Source: Bacteroidia bacterium (lineage in GTDB: Bacteria; Bacteroidota; Bacteroidia; Chitinophagales; Chitinophagaceae). From it: a stretch of 64,000 bases of DNA. The notes under the pieces are model-generated. The model did no database searches. It worked only from the letters and a program-made list of their open reading frames with translations, and was not told the origin of the DNA. Both the position numbers and the translations under genes were made by a program. Every line of letters starts with the position of its first letter. The stretch's first letter is position 1. Below, in pieces: positions 35,253 to 43,924 of the stretch. The stretch is taken from NCBI GenBank assembly GCA_030426665.1, contig JAUHYD010000006.1, positions 1-64,000 on the forward strand. Reading direction: 5' to 3'.

Positions 35253-37190
35253 CTATACAGGTTGCGTACTTTTCCAGATAGTTCCGTTTTTGCTTTCGTA
35301 CTTTTCGATGGTTCCGCTGTTAAACATGTCGTTTAGAATATGGCTTGCAGAATCTCTGGAAAAATTTCCGAGATAGATAAACTCCTTTTCTGTCATTGTC
35401 GGGAAAAAAGAGAAAAGCTTTTCCGGGCTATTTTTAACGTTGTCTTTTTCAGCTGCAGGAAGTAGTCTGTGAACAATTTCCTCAAATACTTCATAGGGCT
35501 GCAATCCTTTAACTACTATGTTTTCCTGCTTCCCATCAGAAAAAATAAGCGTCGGAAATCCGGTTACTCCTGCTTTTTGTGCACGTAGTAAATCTTGCTC
35601 AAAAAGCTGTTTTGCTTTGCCTTCTGAGTCACGATACAACCGGGCAGAGTCCAATCCAGATTCATATGCCGCTTCCCGCAGGTGTTGCCATTTAATAATA
35701 TTCTTTTTCTCAAGAAACACCATTTCTTTTATCCTGCGTAGGAATAATATCGCCTTTTCCTCATCTTGCATTTGGGCCGCCTTAAAAGCCACTGAAGGGG
35801 GAAATGACGAAGGCAAAGGGTCTTCAATCCACACATCTCCATCCAATGGCATGTCGTGCGTTGCACAAACCTCTTCCCAGTGTTTGGCGGCATCGTTTGG
35901 TGTATTTATTTTCCCTTTATTGTAGTCTTTCCACGAAGGAAGAAGACCGCCCATGCAGTAGTCTATATGGATATACTTATCGTATTCCAGCTTAAGCTTG
36001 CGCAACATGGGCTGTACAATCCAACAGGTAGAGCAGATTGGATCGGTAAAATAAACAACCTGAATGGGCTTGTTGGTGTTTAGGTCCGGTGTATCCTGAC
36101 TATTTCTTTTCGGGATGAGCGGCACCGGTATCTCGTCATCTGAATTAGAATTGGGCTTCAAAAACAACTGCTTTAGCTCCCGGCCCTGATTTATATGTCT
36201 TACAATATCTTCTGCACGTTTCTTGTAGTAATCGTTGCAGGCGTCCTCGAAACTTTCAAAACTGCCAATGTTTTCTACAAGGGTTTGTGCGTCTATGATT
36301 GCATTTGTTGTCCCTGCGCTTGTAAACGGCAGTGATAAGTGTGCAGCATCACCTATAAGTGCAACGTTGTTTTTATGAAATGCTGGTAATAGGTCAAAGT
36401 CTCGCGTATCCCATACATAACTGAGTGAAAAATCATTTGAGGATAAAACCTGTTTTACAACTTCCGGAAACTCATCCATCAACTCAAAACAAAAAGCTTT
36501 TATATCCTCCGGCTCATAATTGCTAATGTCAGAGATTGATGTGTCATATTGCATAAACCATACAAACTCGGAATTAGAGGTCGGAATAAACCCAAATGCC
36601 AGGCCTTTAGTCCGGTCCTGAAACTTAGTGAATGTATTCTTGTATAATGCCGCCAGTTGCTCGTTTTTCGCTATTCCTACTACTTCTCTAACTTCAACAG
36701 GAGTGAAATCAACAGCTCCGAATAATTCGTTTCTGACTTTAGAGTTGCCGCCATCAGCTCCGATAAATATATCGCCGCTTTCCTTCTCGCCGTTTTTAAA
36801 TACTGCGGCTACAGCCTTATCTCCTTCGTATTCAAAGTGAGAAAACTCGCGACCTTTTTTAAGTAGATCAGCGGGGAATAGAGACGAAAGGTGATAAATC
36901 AGGTCTGCTCTTTTTACACAGTGCCAATGGTCGAGTTTAAGATGTTTCAACTCGGTATTGTTGGGTCGTCGCAGGCTAAACTCTTTGACGCGTTTTGCGG
37001 CCAGTGGTGGATCATTGGGGCCGTCCTGAGCCTGTAGGAGGCTTAATCCATCATCATGCATTAAAAATGCATGGCCTTTCGCATTTATGCCAATGTGCCG
37101 TTCACAAATAACAACGTCTGTATTTTTTTTGAGCAACGAAATGCCCATTGACAAACCAGCGATGCCTCCGCCGATAATAACAACTTTCAT
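35253..37190 (-). CDS. FAD-dependent monooxygenase fused to a DsbA/SpxH-like thioredoxin domain
   Basis: A 645-residue two-part protein in one open frame. Residues 1 to about 350 are a flavin hydroxylase: MKVVIIGGGIAGLSMGISLL binds the FAD ADP part, FIGADGGNSKVRN is the DG motif, and ALIGDAAHLSLPFTSAGTT is the GD motif. A linker (about 355-372) leads to a thioredoxin-like DsbA-family domain (about 373-570) with YFTDPICSTCWIVQPML, i.e. a CSTC redox pair, and the cis-Pro loop GVTGFPTLIF. A tail of 70 residues looks like a small winged-helix (KEFIYLGNFSRDSASHILNDMF). SpxH/FrnE proteins have DPxCxxCW at the same place. The fusion is unusual; substrate and partner are unknown. Confidence 0.85.
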   Translation of the reverse strand: MKVVIIGGGIAGLSMGISLLKKNTDVVICERHIGINAKGHAFLMHDDGLSLLQAQDGPNDPPLAAKRVKEFSLRRPNNTELKHLKLDHWHCVKRADLIYHLSSLFPADLLKKGREFSHFEYEGDKAVAAVFKNGEKESGDIFIGADGGNSKVRNELFGAVDFTPVEVREVVGIAKNEQLAALYKNTFTKFQDRTKGLAFGFIPTSNSEFVWFMQYDTSISDISNYEPEDIKAFCFELMDEFPEVVKQVLSSNDFSLSYVWDTRDFDLLPAFHKNNVALIGDAAHLSLPFTSAGTTNAIIDAQTLVENIGSFESFEDACNDYYKKRAEDIVRHINQGRELKQLFLKPNSNSDDEIPVPLIPKRNSQDTPDLNTNKPIQVVYFTDPICSTCWIVQPMLRKLKLEYDKYIHIDYCMGGLLPSWKDYNKGKINTPNDAAKHWEEVCATHDMPLDGDVWIEDPLPSSFPPSVAFKAAQMQDEEKAILFLRRIKEMVFLEKKNIIKWQHLREAAYESGLDSARLYRDSEGKAKQLFEQDLLRAQKAGVTGFPTLIFSDGKQENIVVKGLQPYEVFEEIVHRLLPAAEKDNVKNSPEKLFSFFPTMTEKEFIYLGNFSRDSASHILNDMFNSGTIEKYESKNGTIWKSTQPV

Positions 37191-37286
37191 TCGAATTCAT
37201 TTAGGGGTTCCGCTAACAATGAAAGAATAAGATTGTTAACAATTTGTAAGTAAAGTTACACTTTTTTGTGAAAGTAGTATAAGGAT

Positions 37287-38450
37287 TTAATTGATAACTA
37301 ATTTGATTCTGCTTAATGCTTCTCTAAGAATCTCTTCGGAAGTGGCGAAACTAAGTCTAATATAGCCTTCAGCGCCGGCGCCAAACCATTGTTTCAGACC
37401 CGGTACAACCGCTACCTTTGCGGATTCTGCTATAAAATCAGTTATTTCTTTACTGTTTTTTCCGGTACCGGTAATATCCGCAAATGCAACGTAGCACCCT
37501 TCCGGCGATATGCAATTAAAGCCCGGTATTTCATTTAATCCATCAACGCAAATGTTGCGCATATTGGTAAGGTGGGAAACGAACCCCGCAAGCCAGTCTT
37601 GACATTTTGTCAATGCTGCTGTGGCTGCAACTTGCCCGATAATGTTAGCTCCATGAACTGTAGATTGATGAAGTGATGCTTCAAAAAGCAATTGATAGTG
37701 CTTTTCGTTTGAACAGGCCACTGCTCCTATTCTTAGCCCGGCCAAACCGTATGATTTGCTAAACCCCGTGACTGTAATAGTTCGTTGGCGTACATCTTCG
37801 TTAATGGCAGCTATGCTGGTAAATTCATGTGGTGCATATATAATATCACTCCATATTTCATCAGAGAGAATTACAAGATTATGTTTACATGCAATTGTTC
37901 CAAAGATTTCAAGTTCCTTCTTTGTAAATACCTTTCCTGTCGGGTTCAGTGGGTTGCAAAGGCAAATCATTTTGGTTTGCTTGGTAATCATTTGTTCCAG
38001 TCGGTCAAAATCTATATCGTTTGTTCCGGGGGGAATAGAAAAAGGCTTTGCAATTGCCCCCAGGTTTTCAATCGAATAGCGAAACAAAAAATCAACAGGA
38101 TCGAAAATTATGGCTTCGTCTCCTTTGGAGAGAAACGCCTTACAGGTAATGTAAATTCCGAAAGCGGCACTATCTACCGGAAATAGTAGTTCTGGAGCTG
38201 TTCGGAAATTTCGCTTTGTGAGGAAATAGTCTGCCATTGCATACTTAAATTCCGGAAGCCCATCTGGTGGTCCGTAACACAAGTATCGTTCAGTCACAAA
38301 TTCTTTTATGGCTTCAGCAATTGCAGGTGCGCTAGGAAAATCGGGGTCTGCAGCTGTGAGTGGAATAACACCTTCCGGAACCATAGCCCACCGCAGGTTG
38401 TACGCTCTTTTCTTTAATGTATCAAGATTTATTGCACTGTTGTCAAACAT
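37287..38450 (-). CDS. PatB/MalY-type pyridoxal-phosphate aminotransferase or C-S lyase
   Basis: A 387-residue fold-type I PLP enzyme. The N-terminus has the MalY/PatB-like IPLTAADPDFPSAPAI block, NPLNPTGKVFT and ILSDEIWSDIIY follow, and the PLP lysine lies in VTGFSKSYGLAGLRIG. The C-terminus has the substrate-carboxylate Arg in GYIRLSFA. It could be an aspartate-type aminotransferase or a cystathionine beta-lyase; sequence does not decide. ATG 38450 is chosen; the frame is open upstream to a TTG that overlaps the response-regulator gene. Confidence 0.85.
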   Translation of the reverse strand: MFDNSAINLDTLKKRAYNLRWAMVPEGVIPLTAADPDFPSAPAIAEAIKEFVTERYLCYGPPDGLPEFKYAMADYFLTKRNFRTAPELLFPVDSAAFGIYITCKAFLSKGDEAIIFDPVDFLFRYSIENLGAIAKPFSIPPGTNDIDFDRLEQMITKQTKMICLCNPLNPTGKVFTKKELEIFGTIACKHNLVILSDEIWSDIIYAPHEFTSIAAINEDVRQRTITVTGFSKSYGLAGLRIGAVACSNEKHYQLLFEASLHQSTVHGANIIGQVAATAALTKCQDWLAGFVSHLTNMRNICVDGLNEIPGFNCISPEGCYVAFADITGTGKNSKEITDFIAESAKVAVVPGLKQWFGAGAEGYIRLSFATSEEILREALSRIKLVIN

Positions 38451-38517
38451 TTTTATGTATCTGTTTTTGGGTATATTTTTCTGGTCAATTGTTATCTGTC
38501 GAGTGATTTTTACATTG

Positions 38518-38913
38518 CTAGCTTTGTAATATTTCGGCAAACTGTTCCTTGAGAATAGGTTTTACAATAAAGTCTGTAACCAGCCCTATTCCCTTTGCTC
38601 GTTCGATATCGTGAGGAGAAATAGACGAAGAGAACACATATAATTTGTTTTTTCTTGTCAGCTTAGGCTCGATGTCGGCATATGCATCCAGAAACTCCCA
38701 ACCGTCCATAATGGGCATGCGCAAATCCAGAAACACTATATCAGGTAATAGTTCCGGCTGCCCGGCATTATTCTTAAAATATTCCAGCGCAGACATCCCA
38801 TCTGAAAAGTCTTCGACATTTGTTGGGATTCCCGTAAGAGAAATCGTTTTGCGAATCAGAAAAACAAAGAGTTTGTCATCATCAATGAGAAATATATTTT
38901 TTACAGGTTGCAT
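38518..38913 (-). CDS. Single-domain response regulator
   Basis: A 131-residue receiver without output domain. Acidic pocket IDDD (about residues 10-13), phospho-Asp in DIVFLDLRMPIMDGWEFL (about 62), Ser/Thr switch in VFSSSI and the conserved Lys in FIVKPIL are all present. It belongs to the group of lone receivers with the LDLRMPIMDG signature common in Bacteroidota. Its ATG lies inside the last codons of the kinase gene (13-base overlap), so the two are translationally coupled and probably a pair. Confidence 0.93.
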   Translation of the reverse strand: MQPVKNIFLIDDDKLFVFLIRKTISLTGIPTNVEDFSDGMSALEYFKNNAGQPELLPDIVFLDLRMPIMDGWEFLDAYADIEPKLTRKNKLYVFSSSISPHDIERAKGIGLVTDFIVKPILKEQFAEILQS

Positions 38914-40907
38914 AATGGTTGGTTTGTGAATTCAATAAAAAAGGTCGCTCCTTTATCGGGTGCACTCTCTACCCATATCTTTCCATTGAGTGCTTCTATG
39001 TGCGTTTTAATCATAAAGAGACCAAATCCCTTGGCATGTGGATGATGGTGAAAAGTTTTACCGATTTTGAAAAAGCTTTCACCATGTTTGGTAAGGTCTA
39101 TTCCCAATCCGTTGTCACTTACTGAAAGGATTACGCTCTTGTTTTTCCGAATTGTTTTTAATTTGATGTGAGATATCCTGTCAGGAGAACGGTATTTAAG
39201 TGCATTGCTTATCAAATTCTGGAAAATACTATATAGGTATTTAGACGGATACATGATAGCGGGCACTTTGTCAAAAGATACTTCGATGACTGCGCCGGAG
39301 CTACTAATTTCAGTTTTTAGGCCTTCCATTGCTCGGTTCAGGCAATCAACAAAAGATATCTGTTCAATTTTTGCCTCAACATCTTCTTTCACTTGTATCG
39401 ATTCTACAAGCTCGCTGAAGGTTGTGTTTAGATTGTCAAGTACAGGCTTTATTTCAGAAACCAATAACTTTTGTTCTTCTACGTCGTTACTTTCATTGAT
39501 GAAGTCTACTAGCAATAGCATATTCACCATCGGTGCGCGCAGGTTATGAGAAACTATGTTGCAGAAATCAACCAATTGGGTATTCTGAATGGATAGTTTT
39601 TTCAGAAGAATGGATTGTTTTTCTTCCATTTCCTTTCGCTCGGTGATGTCGATTCCATACCCGATTACCATCGTTAGTTCTCCGTTTTTATCATGAACCG
39701 GAAACATTCGACGCAAGTGTGTAAATGGTATTCCCTCAGGACTTTTCAGGTTATCCTCCCATCGTATCTCTTTCGCTGTCTCTTTCGCCTCCAAAAATTT
39801 TGCTCGTCTTAATTCAGCCCCGGCCGTATCCCGGTTTCGATAAATCGCATATTCGAAATCATCTTTGCCAATTATGTACTTTCTAAGTTCAACATTCCTA
39901 ATCGCACTCGGATTTACAAATAGATATTTATGATTTGAATCAAATACCGCAATATCTGTCGGTATATTATTTAAAATGTTCTCATAAAACTCCTTTTGTT
40001 TGTCAAGTTCTTCGGTTGCTCTTTTACGGTCGGTAATGTCGCTGATGAAGCATATATAGTAGGTCCTGCTGCGTATAATAGCCGGAGAAATGCCTATTGC
40101 AACATCAAACTCATTTGTTTGACGGTCTACTGCCTTTATTTCTACAGACTTATTCGCATCTCCGATATTATTGTTATTTGATTTTTTTAGCGCTTTCAGA
40201 TAGCTATCGCTGTAACGCTCAGGGATGCATGTTTTATGAAAGTACTTTCCTGCAATCTCCTTTTCCTCCCACCCGAACATTTCTTCTGCTTTAGGGTTCC
40301 ACTGCAGGACAAGACCTTCCTTGTCTGTAACCACAACAGCATCTATCGAGTTCAGGAATATGGTTTTCATTTGGGCTTCTACTTCCTTGTAGTTGTCGAC
40401 GGAGTTTTTCAATAACTCAATTCTCAACATAAGCAGAGAAGTAACCTGCATAGCAAGCATTTTTAAGCCATTTGCCTGCTGCTCACTAAGCTTTCTTGGG
40501 GTAGGGGCAAACACACACAGATACCCGATGGTCAGCTTTTGGTTATCGATTAGCGGGACGCTTGCAATGAATCGAATCCCTTCTCGCAGAATATGCGGGT
40601 TGTCGCAAAGTATTTCGTTCTCAAGGGTGTCTTCAACAATAGCAATGCCCGTTTCTTCTACAGCATTGCGGCAAAAAGCCAACCCGCCTGGTATTTCGGT
40701 AAATGTCTCTCTTAAACCGACTCTGGCTTTAAACCAAAATCGTTTGCTATCGGTGAAGCCTATTACTGCAGAGTCTGTTTCACAAATTTGTGCCGCTAAT
40801 ATCGCAATATTATCAAATTCTTCTTCCCGCGCTGTATCCAGTATTTGCAACTGATATAGCGTAGCTACTACTTCCGCATCATTACCCGAATTAGAAATAT
40901 TGTTCAT
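38901..40907 (-). CDS. Cytoplasmic GAF-PAS-PAS sensor histidine kinase
   Basis: A 668-residue soluble sensor kinase. Domains in order are a GAF-like domain (about 20-175), PAS 1 (about 195-315, SIDAVVVTDKEGLVLQWNP), PAS 2 (about 320-445, NIPTDIAVFDSNHKYLFVNP) and a HisKA-type dimer region (about 450-520) with FCNIVSHNLRAPM. The ATPase domain follows (about 545-665) with NLISNALKYRS, VSDNGLGI and KGFGLFM. It has no membrane segment, so it senses an internal signal such as redox, light or a small ligand. ATG 40907 is favoured over an upstream in-frame codon that would add a 19-residue tail. Confidence 0.9.
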   Translation of the reverse strand: MNNISNSGNDAEVVATLYQLQILDTAREEEFDNIAILAAQICETDSAVIGFTDSKRFWFKARVGLRETFTEIPGGLAFCRNAVEETGIAIVEDTLENEILCDNPHILREGIRFIASVPLIDNQKLTIGYLCVFAPTPRKLSEQQANGLKMLAMQVTSLLMLRIELLKNSVDNYKEVEAQMKTIFLNSIDAVVVTDKEGLVLQWNPKAEEMFGWEEKEIAGKYFHKTCIPERYSDSYLKALKKSNNNNIGDANKSVEIKAVDRQTNEFDVAIGISPAIIRSRTYYICFISDITDRKRATEELDKQKEFYENILNNIPTDIAVFDSNHKYLFVNPSAIRNVELRKYIIGKDDFEYAIYRNRDTAGAELRRAKFLEAKETAKEIRWEDNLKSPEGIPFTHLRRMFPVHDKNGELTMVIGYGIDITERKEMEEKQSILLKKLSIQNTQLVDFCNIVSHNLRAPMVNMLLLVDFINESNDVEEQKLLVSEIKPVLDNLNTTFSELVESIQVKEDVEAKIEQISFVDCLNRAMEGLKTEISSSGAVIEVSFDKVPAIMYPSKYLYSIFQNLISNALKYRSPDRISHIKLKTIRKNKSVILSVSDNGLGIDLTKHGESFFKIGKTFHHHPHAKGFGLFMIKTHIEALNGKIWVESAPDKGATFFIEFTNQPLCNL

Positions 40908-41099
40908 CGAGGGGCTAATAATTATTAATAGTGATTCATGCCTATGAAATACATAATATTTCATAGTGTTTAACGAATTAATAGGGAGCGAATCGTCGAT
41001 TTTAAAAACTATCTACGCTAAGATACTAAAGTTATGTTAATGGAGTAGGGGTTATAGCATATAATGTTGCTGTATTTTAACAATAATAAGCATAAATTT

Positions 41100-41921
41100 T
41101 CATTTCCATAAATTTGAATTCACCAGCTGTTTCTGAATTGCGCACTTTTTAAGGTAGGCCCACTCTGTATCATTTAGAACTTGTATGTACTTTTTGGGAG
41201 ATGTTATTTTAGACGAACGAATGTTAGCGACACGTTCTTTTGAGTCAGGATGTGTACTAACCCATTCAAGCTTGTCGGGAATTGCACCGTCTGTTTTTGC
41301 CATTTTCAGCATAAAGTTTTCGAAGCCTGACTTGCCAATATTGGCAGCGTTTAGGCATTTTACCGCAAACGCATCGGCCTCACGCTCCTGATCACGCTCA
41401 AACGCTTTGGTAGAAAGATGTTTAGCAATGCGGGCTGCAATTACGGAATTACCATTCGTTGCCATAGATGTAATTACAGATATTCCGGTTTCTCCTATTA
41501 TGCGTTTCATGACATGATGCAATTCCAGGTGACCTGTTTCGTGGGCAATAATGCCACACAGTTCAGAAGCGCTATCACACTTTTCAATGAGTCGCGTATT
41601 TATCACAATATTATTACCGGGCAGGGCATAGGCATTGATTTGGTCGCTTTTAACAAGATGCAGCTTTATTTCATCGGAATTCAATATGGTACCACTACAC
41701 AGTCGCGACATTATTTTGTTATATATGATGTCTAAGCTGTCAGATTTTATTACATCATTTCCGGATTCAATAGCGTCGATAATAGCATCACCTATTTTCC
41801 TTTCCATCTTTTTGTTAATACTATTCAAGTGGAATATTCTGACGAAGTCAATACGACTAAAGCCAAACCATGTCGCAATGAATAATATAACGATAGCCGC
41901 AAACTGTAGCATAGCTTTCAT
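41100..41921 (-). CDS. M48 family metallopeptidase
   Basis: A 273-residue zinc protease of the M48 (Ste24/HtpX/BepA-like) family. One N-terminal membrane anchor (about 4-22) is followed by the catalytic HETGH in LCGIIAHETGHLELHH (about residue 127) and the third ligand region READAFAVKCL. The protein also shows INAYALPGNNIVINTRL, typical of periplasmic M48 enzymes. The preferred ATG overlaps the upstream stop as TGATG, so translation is coupled. It may act in quality control of envelope proteins, possibly on products of the same operon. Confidence 0.9.
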   Translation of the reverse strand: MKAMLQFAAIVILFIATWFGFSRIDFVRIFHLNSINKKMERKIGDAIIDAIESGNDVIKSDSLDIIYNKIMSRLCSGTILNSDEIKLHLVKSDQINAYALPGNNIVINTRLIEKCDSASELCGIIAHETGHLELHHVMKRIIGETGISVITSMATNGNSVIAARIAKHLSTKAFERDQEREADAFAVKCLNAANIGKSGFENFMLKMAKTDGAIPDKLEWVSTHPDSKERVANIRSSKITSPKKYIQVLNDTEWAYLKKCAIQKQLVNSNLWK

Positions 41922-42403
41922 CACTCGTAGGCAGTTTGAATGTCAGGAGCATTAAGACCTTCTGAGCCTATAGGTGGCTTGCAGACCATATTTGTGAGTG
42001 TGCCCCAAAACCAAAAGCTCACTGGCTTTCCCTTTCTCGTCTGCACTGCCGCATAGATTGTAACAATGAATTCACCGAGATTAAACAGAACAATCGTCAG
42101 CATATACCCGATGTAGTTGTTAGTGAGTATATCGCTTCCAAATATTACAGACAACGTCCAGGAAAAGCCAATACTATTTACTATCAACAGTGTAAGTTGC
42201 GAAAAAAGTGTCTGTGTACAATGCCATTTTACATACCAGCTGCTTTTTCTGTTTCCTAAATAAAAGATTAAAGTAGCTACCAAATTAATTATAGGAAGCG
42301 GCATTCCGGCCATCACAGCAATAAGCGACATCAGGTAGCTGTTTGAGGCTCTTTCGAGCTCTTGTTCATTTGGCTTGTATGTCGATATCGGGTCGGGCGT
42401 CAT
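41921..42403 (-). CDS. DUF4870-like (Tic20-type) membrane protein
   Basis: A 160-residue protein with about four membrane helices and a pattern (LIAVMAGMPLPIINLVATLIFYLGN .. WYVKWHCTQTLFSQL) that resembles the DUF4870/Tic20-like family of small membrane proteins of unknown role. Both ends are coupled to neighbours: ATGA overlap with the DUF2752 gene upstream and TGATG with the M48 gene downstream. Family assignment is by pattern only. Confidence 0.65.
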   Translation of the reverse strand: MTPDPISTYKPNEQELERASNSYLMSLIAVMAGMPLPIINLVATLIFYLGNRKSSWYVKWHCTQTLFSQLTLLIVNSIGFSWTLSVIFGSDILTNNYIGYMLTIVLFNLGEFIVTIYAAVQTRKGKPVSFWFWGTLTNMVCKPPIGSEGLNAPDIQTAYE

Positions 42404-42810
42404 AATGTATTCTTACAAATACTCCATATCCAGTTTGCCGTCAGGGCCCCTATCAGGCAGGTCGCCACCCATGGCTTGCGAACAAAACTTTCAGCAGAAA
42501 GGTAAAATTTATAAAATGAGTTTCTTCCACTCACAAAGTCAATAGTAAGCCAAGGCGGAAGAATAAAAATAAGTGGCGTCAGAATGAGGCCTATGGGATT
42601 TTCGGCAACCGCACCTGCAATGTCAAACTTTAACAAGCAGAGGACGGAATGGGTGCTACCGCATGACGGACATGGTAGCCCCGTTATATTCCTGAAAATA
42701 CATACAGGCAAAGAAAACATTTTCTGTGGATAGTGCAGGTGAAGGAAAACCCAACACAATCCGGCCACAGAAGCAGCGGTTGCAATAATATATATTCGTT
42801 GCCGGTTCAT
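42400..42810 (-). CDS. DUF2752 membrane protein
   Basis: A 136-residue membrane protein with the DUF2752 signature: a Cys-containing ITGLPCPSCGSTHSVLCLLKF block after the first helix, then VAENPIGLILTPL. The CPxCG motif may bind metal or be redox-active; function is unknown. Three hydrophobic segments are seen. It is overlapped at its end by the next gene (ATGA) and starts 11 bases after the TM2 gene. Confidence 0.88.
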   Translation of the reverse strand: MNRQRIYIIATAASVAGLCWVFLHLHYPQKMFSLPVCIFRNITGLPCPSCGSTHSVLCLLKFDIAGAVAENPIGLILTPLIFILPPWLTIDFVSGRNSFYKFYLSAESFVRKPWVATCLIGALTANWIWSICKNTL

Positions 42811-42821
42811 GAAAACTTACA

Positions 42822-43160
42822 TTAAAGCAACGCTCGCTGTAGTTTTTCAAAGTTTAGTTCTCGGGTTCTACCCATTATCAGGAAGTAATCGACAATAGTC
42901 CAGATTCCTAAACCTCCACAGGTAAGCAGCTTACCGATTCCTATTCCTGTATCTCCTAGCATAAACCGGTCAATGCCCAAAGTGCCCACCAAAAGAGATA
43001 CTATCAAAAGTGTAGTTGGGTCTTTAAACCCCAGCGATTGCAGCATTATATATTTTGAGTCATCTGCATTCTGCAGCATTTCATGGATATGCGGGATAAG
43101 ATGGCTTTCGAAAAATTTTGAATTTGTGGTAATAAACATGTCCACCTTTGATTGTTCCAT
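42822..43160 (-). CDS. TM2 domain protein
   Basis: A 112-residue protein: a soluble N-terminal half of about 55 residues, then a TM2 domain of two helices (LLIVSLLVGTLGIDRFMLGD, and GIGIGKLLTCGGLGIWTIVDYF, here shortened to its key parts LLTCGGLGIWTIVDYFLI) with the linking DRF motif and the Asp in VDYF. TM2 proteins are widespread and uncharacterised. This is the first gene of the four-gene operon ending with the M48 protease. Confidence 0.88.
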   Translation of the reverse strand: MEQSKVDMFITTNSKFFESHLIPHIHEMLQNADDSKYIMLQSLGFKDPTTLLIVSLLVGTLGIDRFMLGDTGIGIGKLLTCGGLGIWTIVDYFLIMGRTRELNFEKLQRALL

Positions 43161-43280
43161 TTATGATTGCTTGTTGAGGTTACGGTTAACGAGCCGATAA
43201 TTTTGTATCAGCACGAAATTTATTCAACAACAATATACGAATGTTTATAAATGTTGGTATCGGTTGCGCTCATTTTTAAT

Positions 43281-43318
43281 ACAAAAGCGGAACCGCCCGA
43301 GAGGGTGTCCGCTTTTGT
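43281..43318. terminator. Bidirectional terminator-like hairpin
   Basis: A perfect 11-bp stem ACAAAAGCGGA/TCCGCTTTTGT (43281-43291 and 43308-43318) with an inner ACC/GGT pairing. It lies downstream of the minus-strand gene ending at 43336. T-rich parts are inside the stem rather than after it. Confidence 0.6.
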
Positions 43319-43335
43319 ATGCTGAATCAATCACT

Positions 43336-43692
43336 TTATCTACGCCAATGATGATGATAACCGTGTTGGTTATATTGCCTGTGATAGTTATGCCGATGAG
43401 TATTCCGGTTATATCGATAGGCAGGGTATCTATAGTTTCTGATGGGGCGCCGGGGAGAATAGCAGGCCACTTGTCTTGGCGCATAATACCTGACAACCGG
43501 CGCACATCGACGTATCGGCCGCTGTGCTCGATATCGTACCGGCGGTCCGTAACAAAATGCGGATTGTCGTGGGTAGCTGTTTAAATAGGGCTGAGCATAT
43601 CTTCGGGAGCATTGTTGCGCGTAGGTTTTGTGCGTAGTTGCGATGGTAAGCAATGCCATAACAATGGTACTCAATAGAATTCTGGTTTTCAT
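43336..43692 (-). CDS. Small secreted Arg/Tyr/His-rich protein
   Basis: A 118-residue protein with a clear signal peptide (KTRILLSTIVMALLTIATT .. TYAQ, cleavage near residue 26). The mature part is almost only Arg, Tyr, Pro, His, Cys and Gln, with motifs such as RRYAQPYLN, YRAQRPIRRCAP and HRHNYHRQYNQH. It is strongly basic and may bind metal or polyanions. No family recognised. ATG 43692 is chosen because the signal peptide begins there; the longer open frame upstream is not plausible. Confidence 0.65.
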   Translation of the reverse strand: MKTRILLSTIVMALLTIATTHKTYAQQCSRRYAQPYLNSYPRQSAFCYGPPVRYRAQRPIRRCAPVVRYYAPRQVACYSPRRPIRNYRYPAYRYNRNTHRHNYHRQYNQHGYHHHWRR

Positions 43693-43924
43693 AATAAATA
43701 AATTTTGGTTACATTTATTGGACGTGAAAAGTTGCGGATGGTTTAACGCGACCGCCCAAGATTTATTTATAAATCCATGCTGTTGGGTTTTTCCTGGATT
43801 TGCCAGAATCCTTTTGACGACCATTAATACCCATACCAAGCGTTTGATACTCAATTGTTATAATTAGTGTAAATGAATTGTATTGGTATGATAAATCTTA
43901 TTTTTACACTTAAATCACTTATTT

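Noticed and set aside
36040-36140. Possible frameshift artefact joining two genes in the monooxygenase-DsbA protein
   Set aside because: The frame is continuous through a Pro/Asn/Ser-rich linker with no stop, and no start codon plus promoter is seen for a separate DsbA gene.
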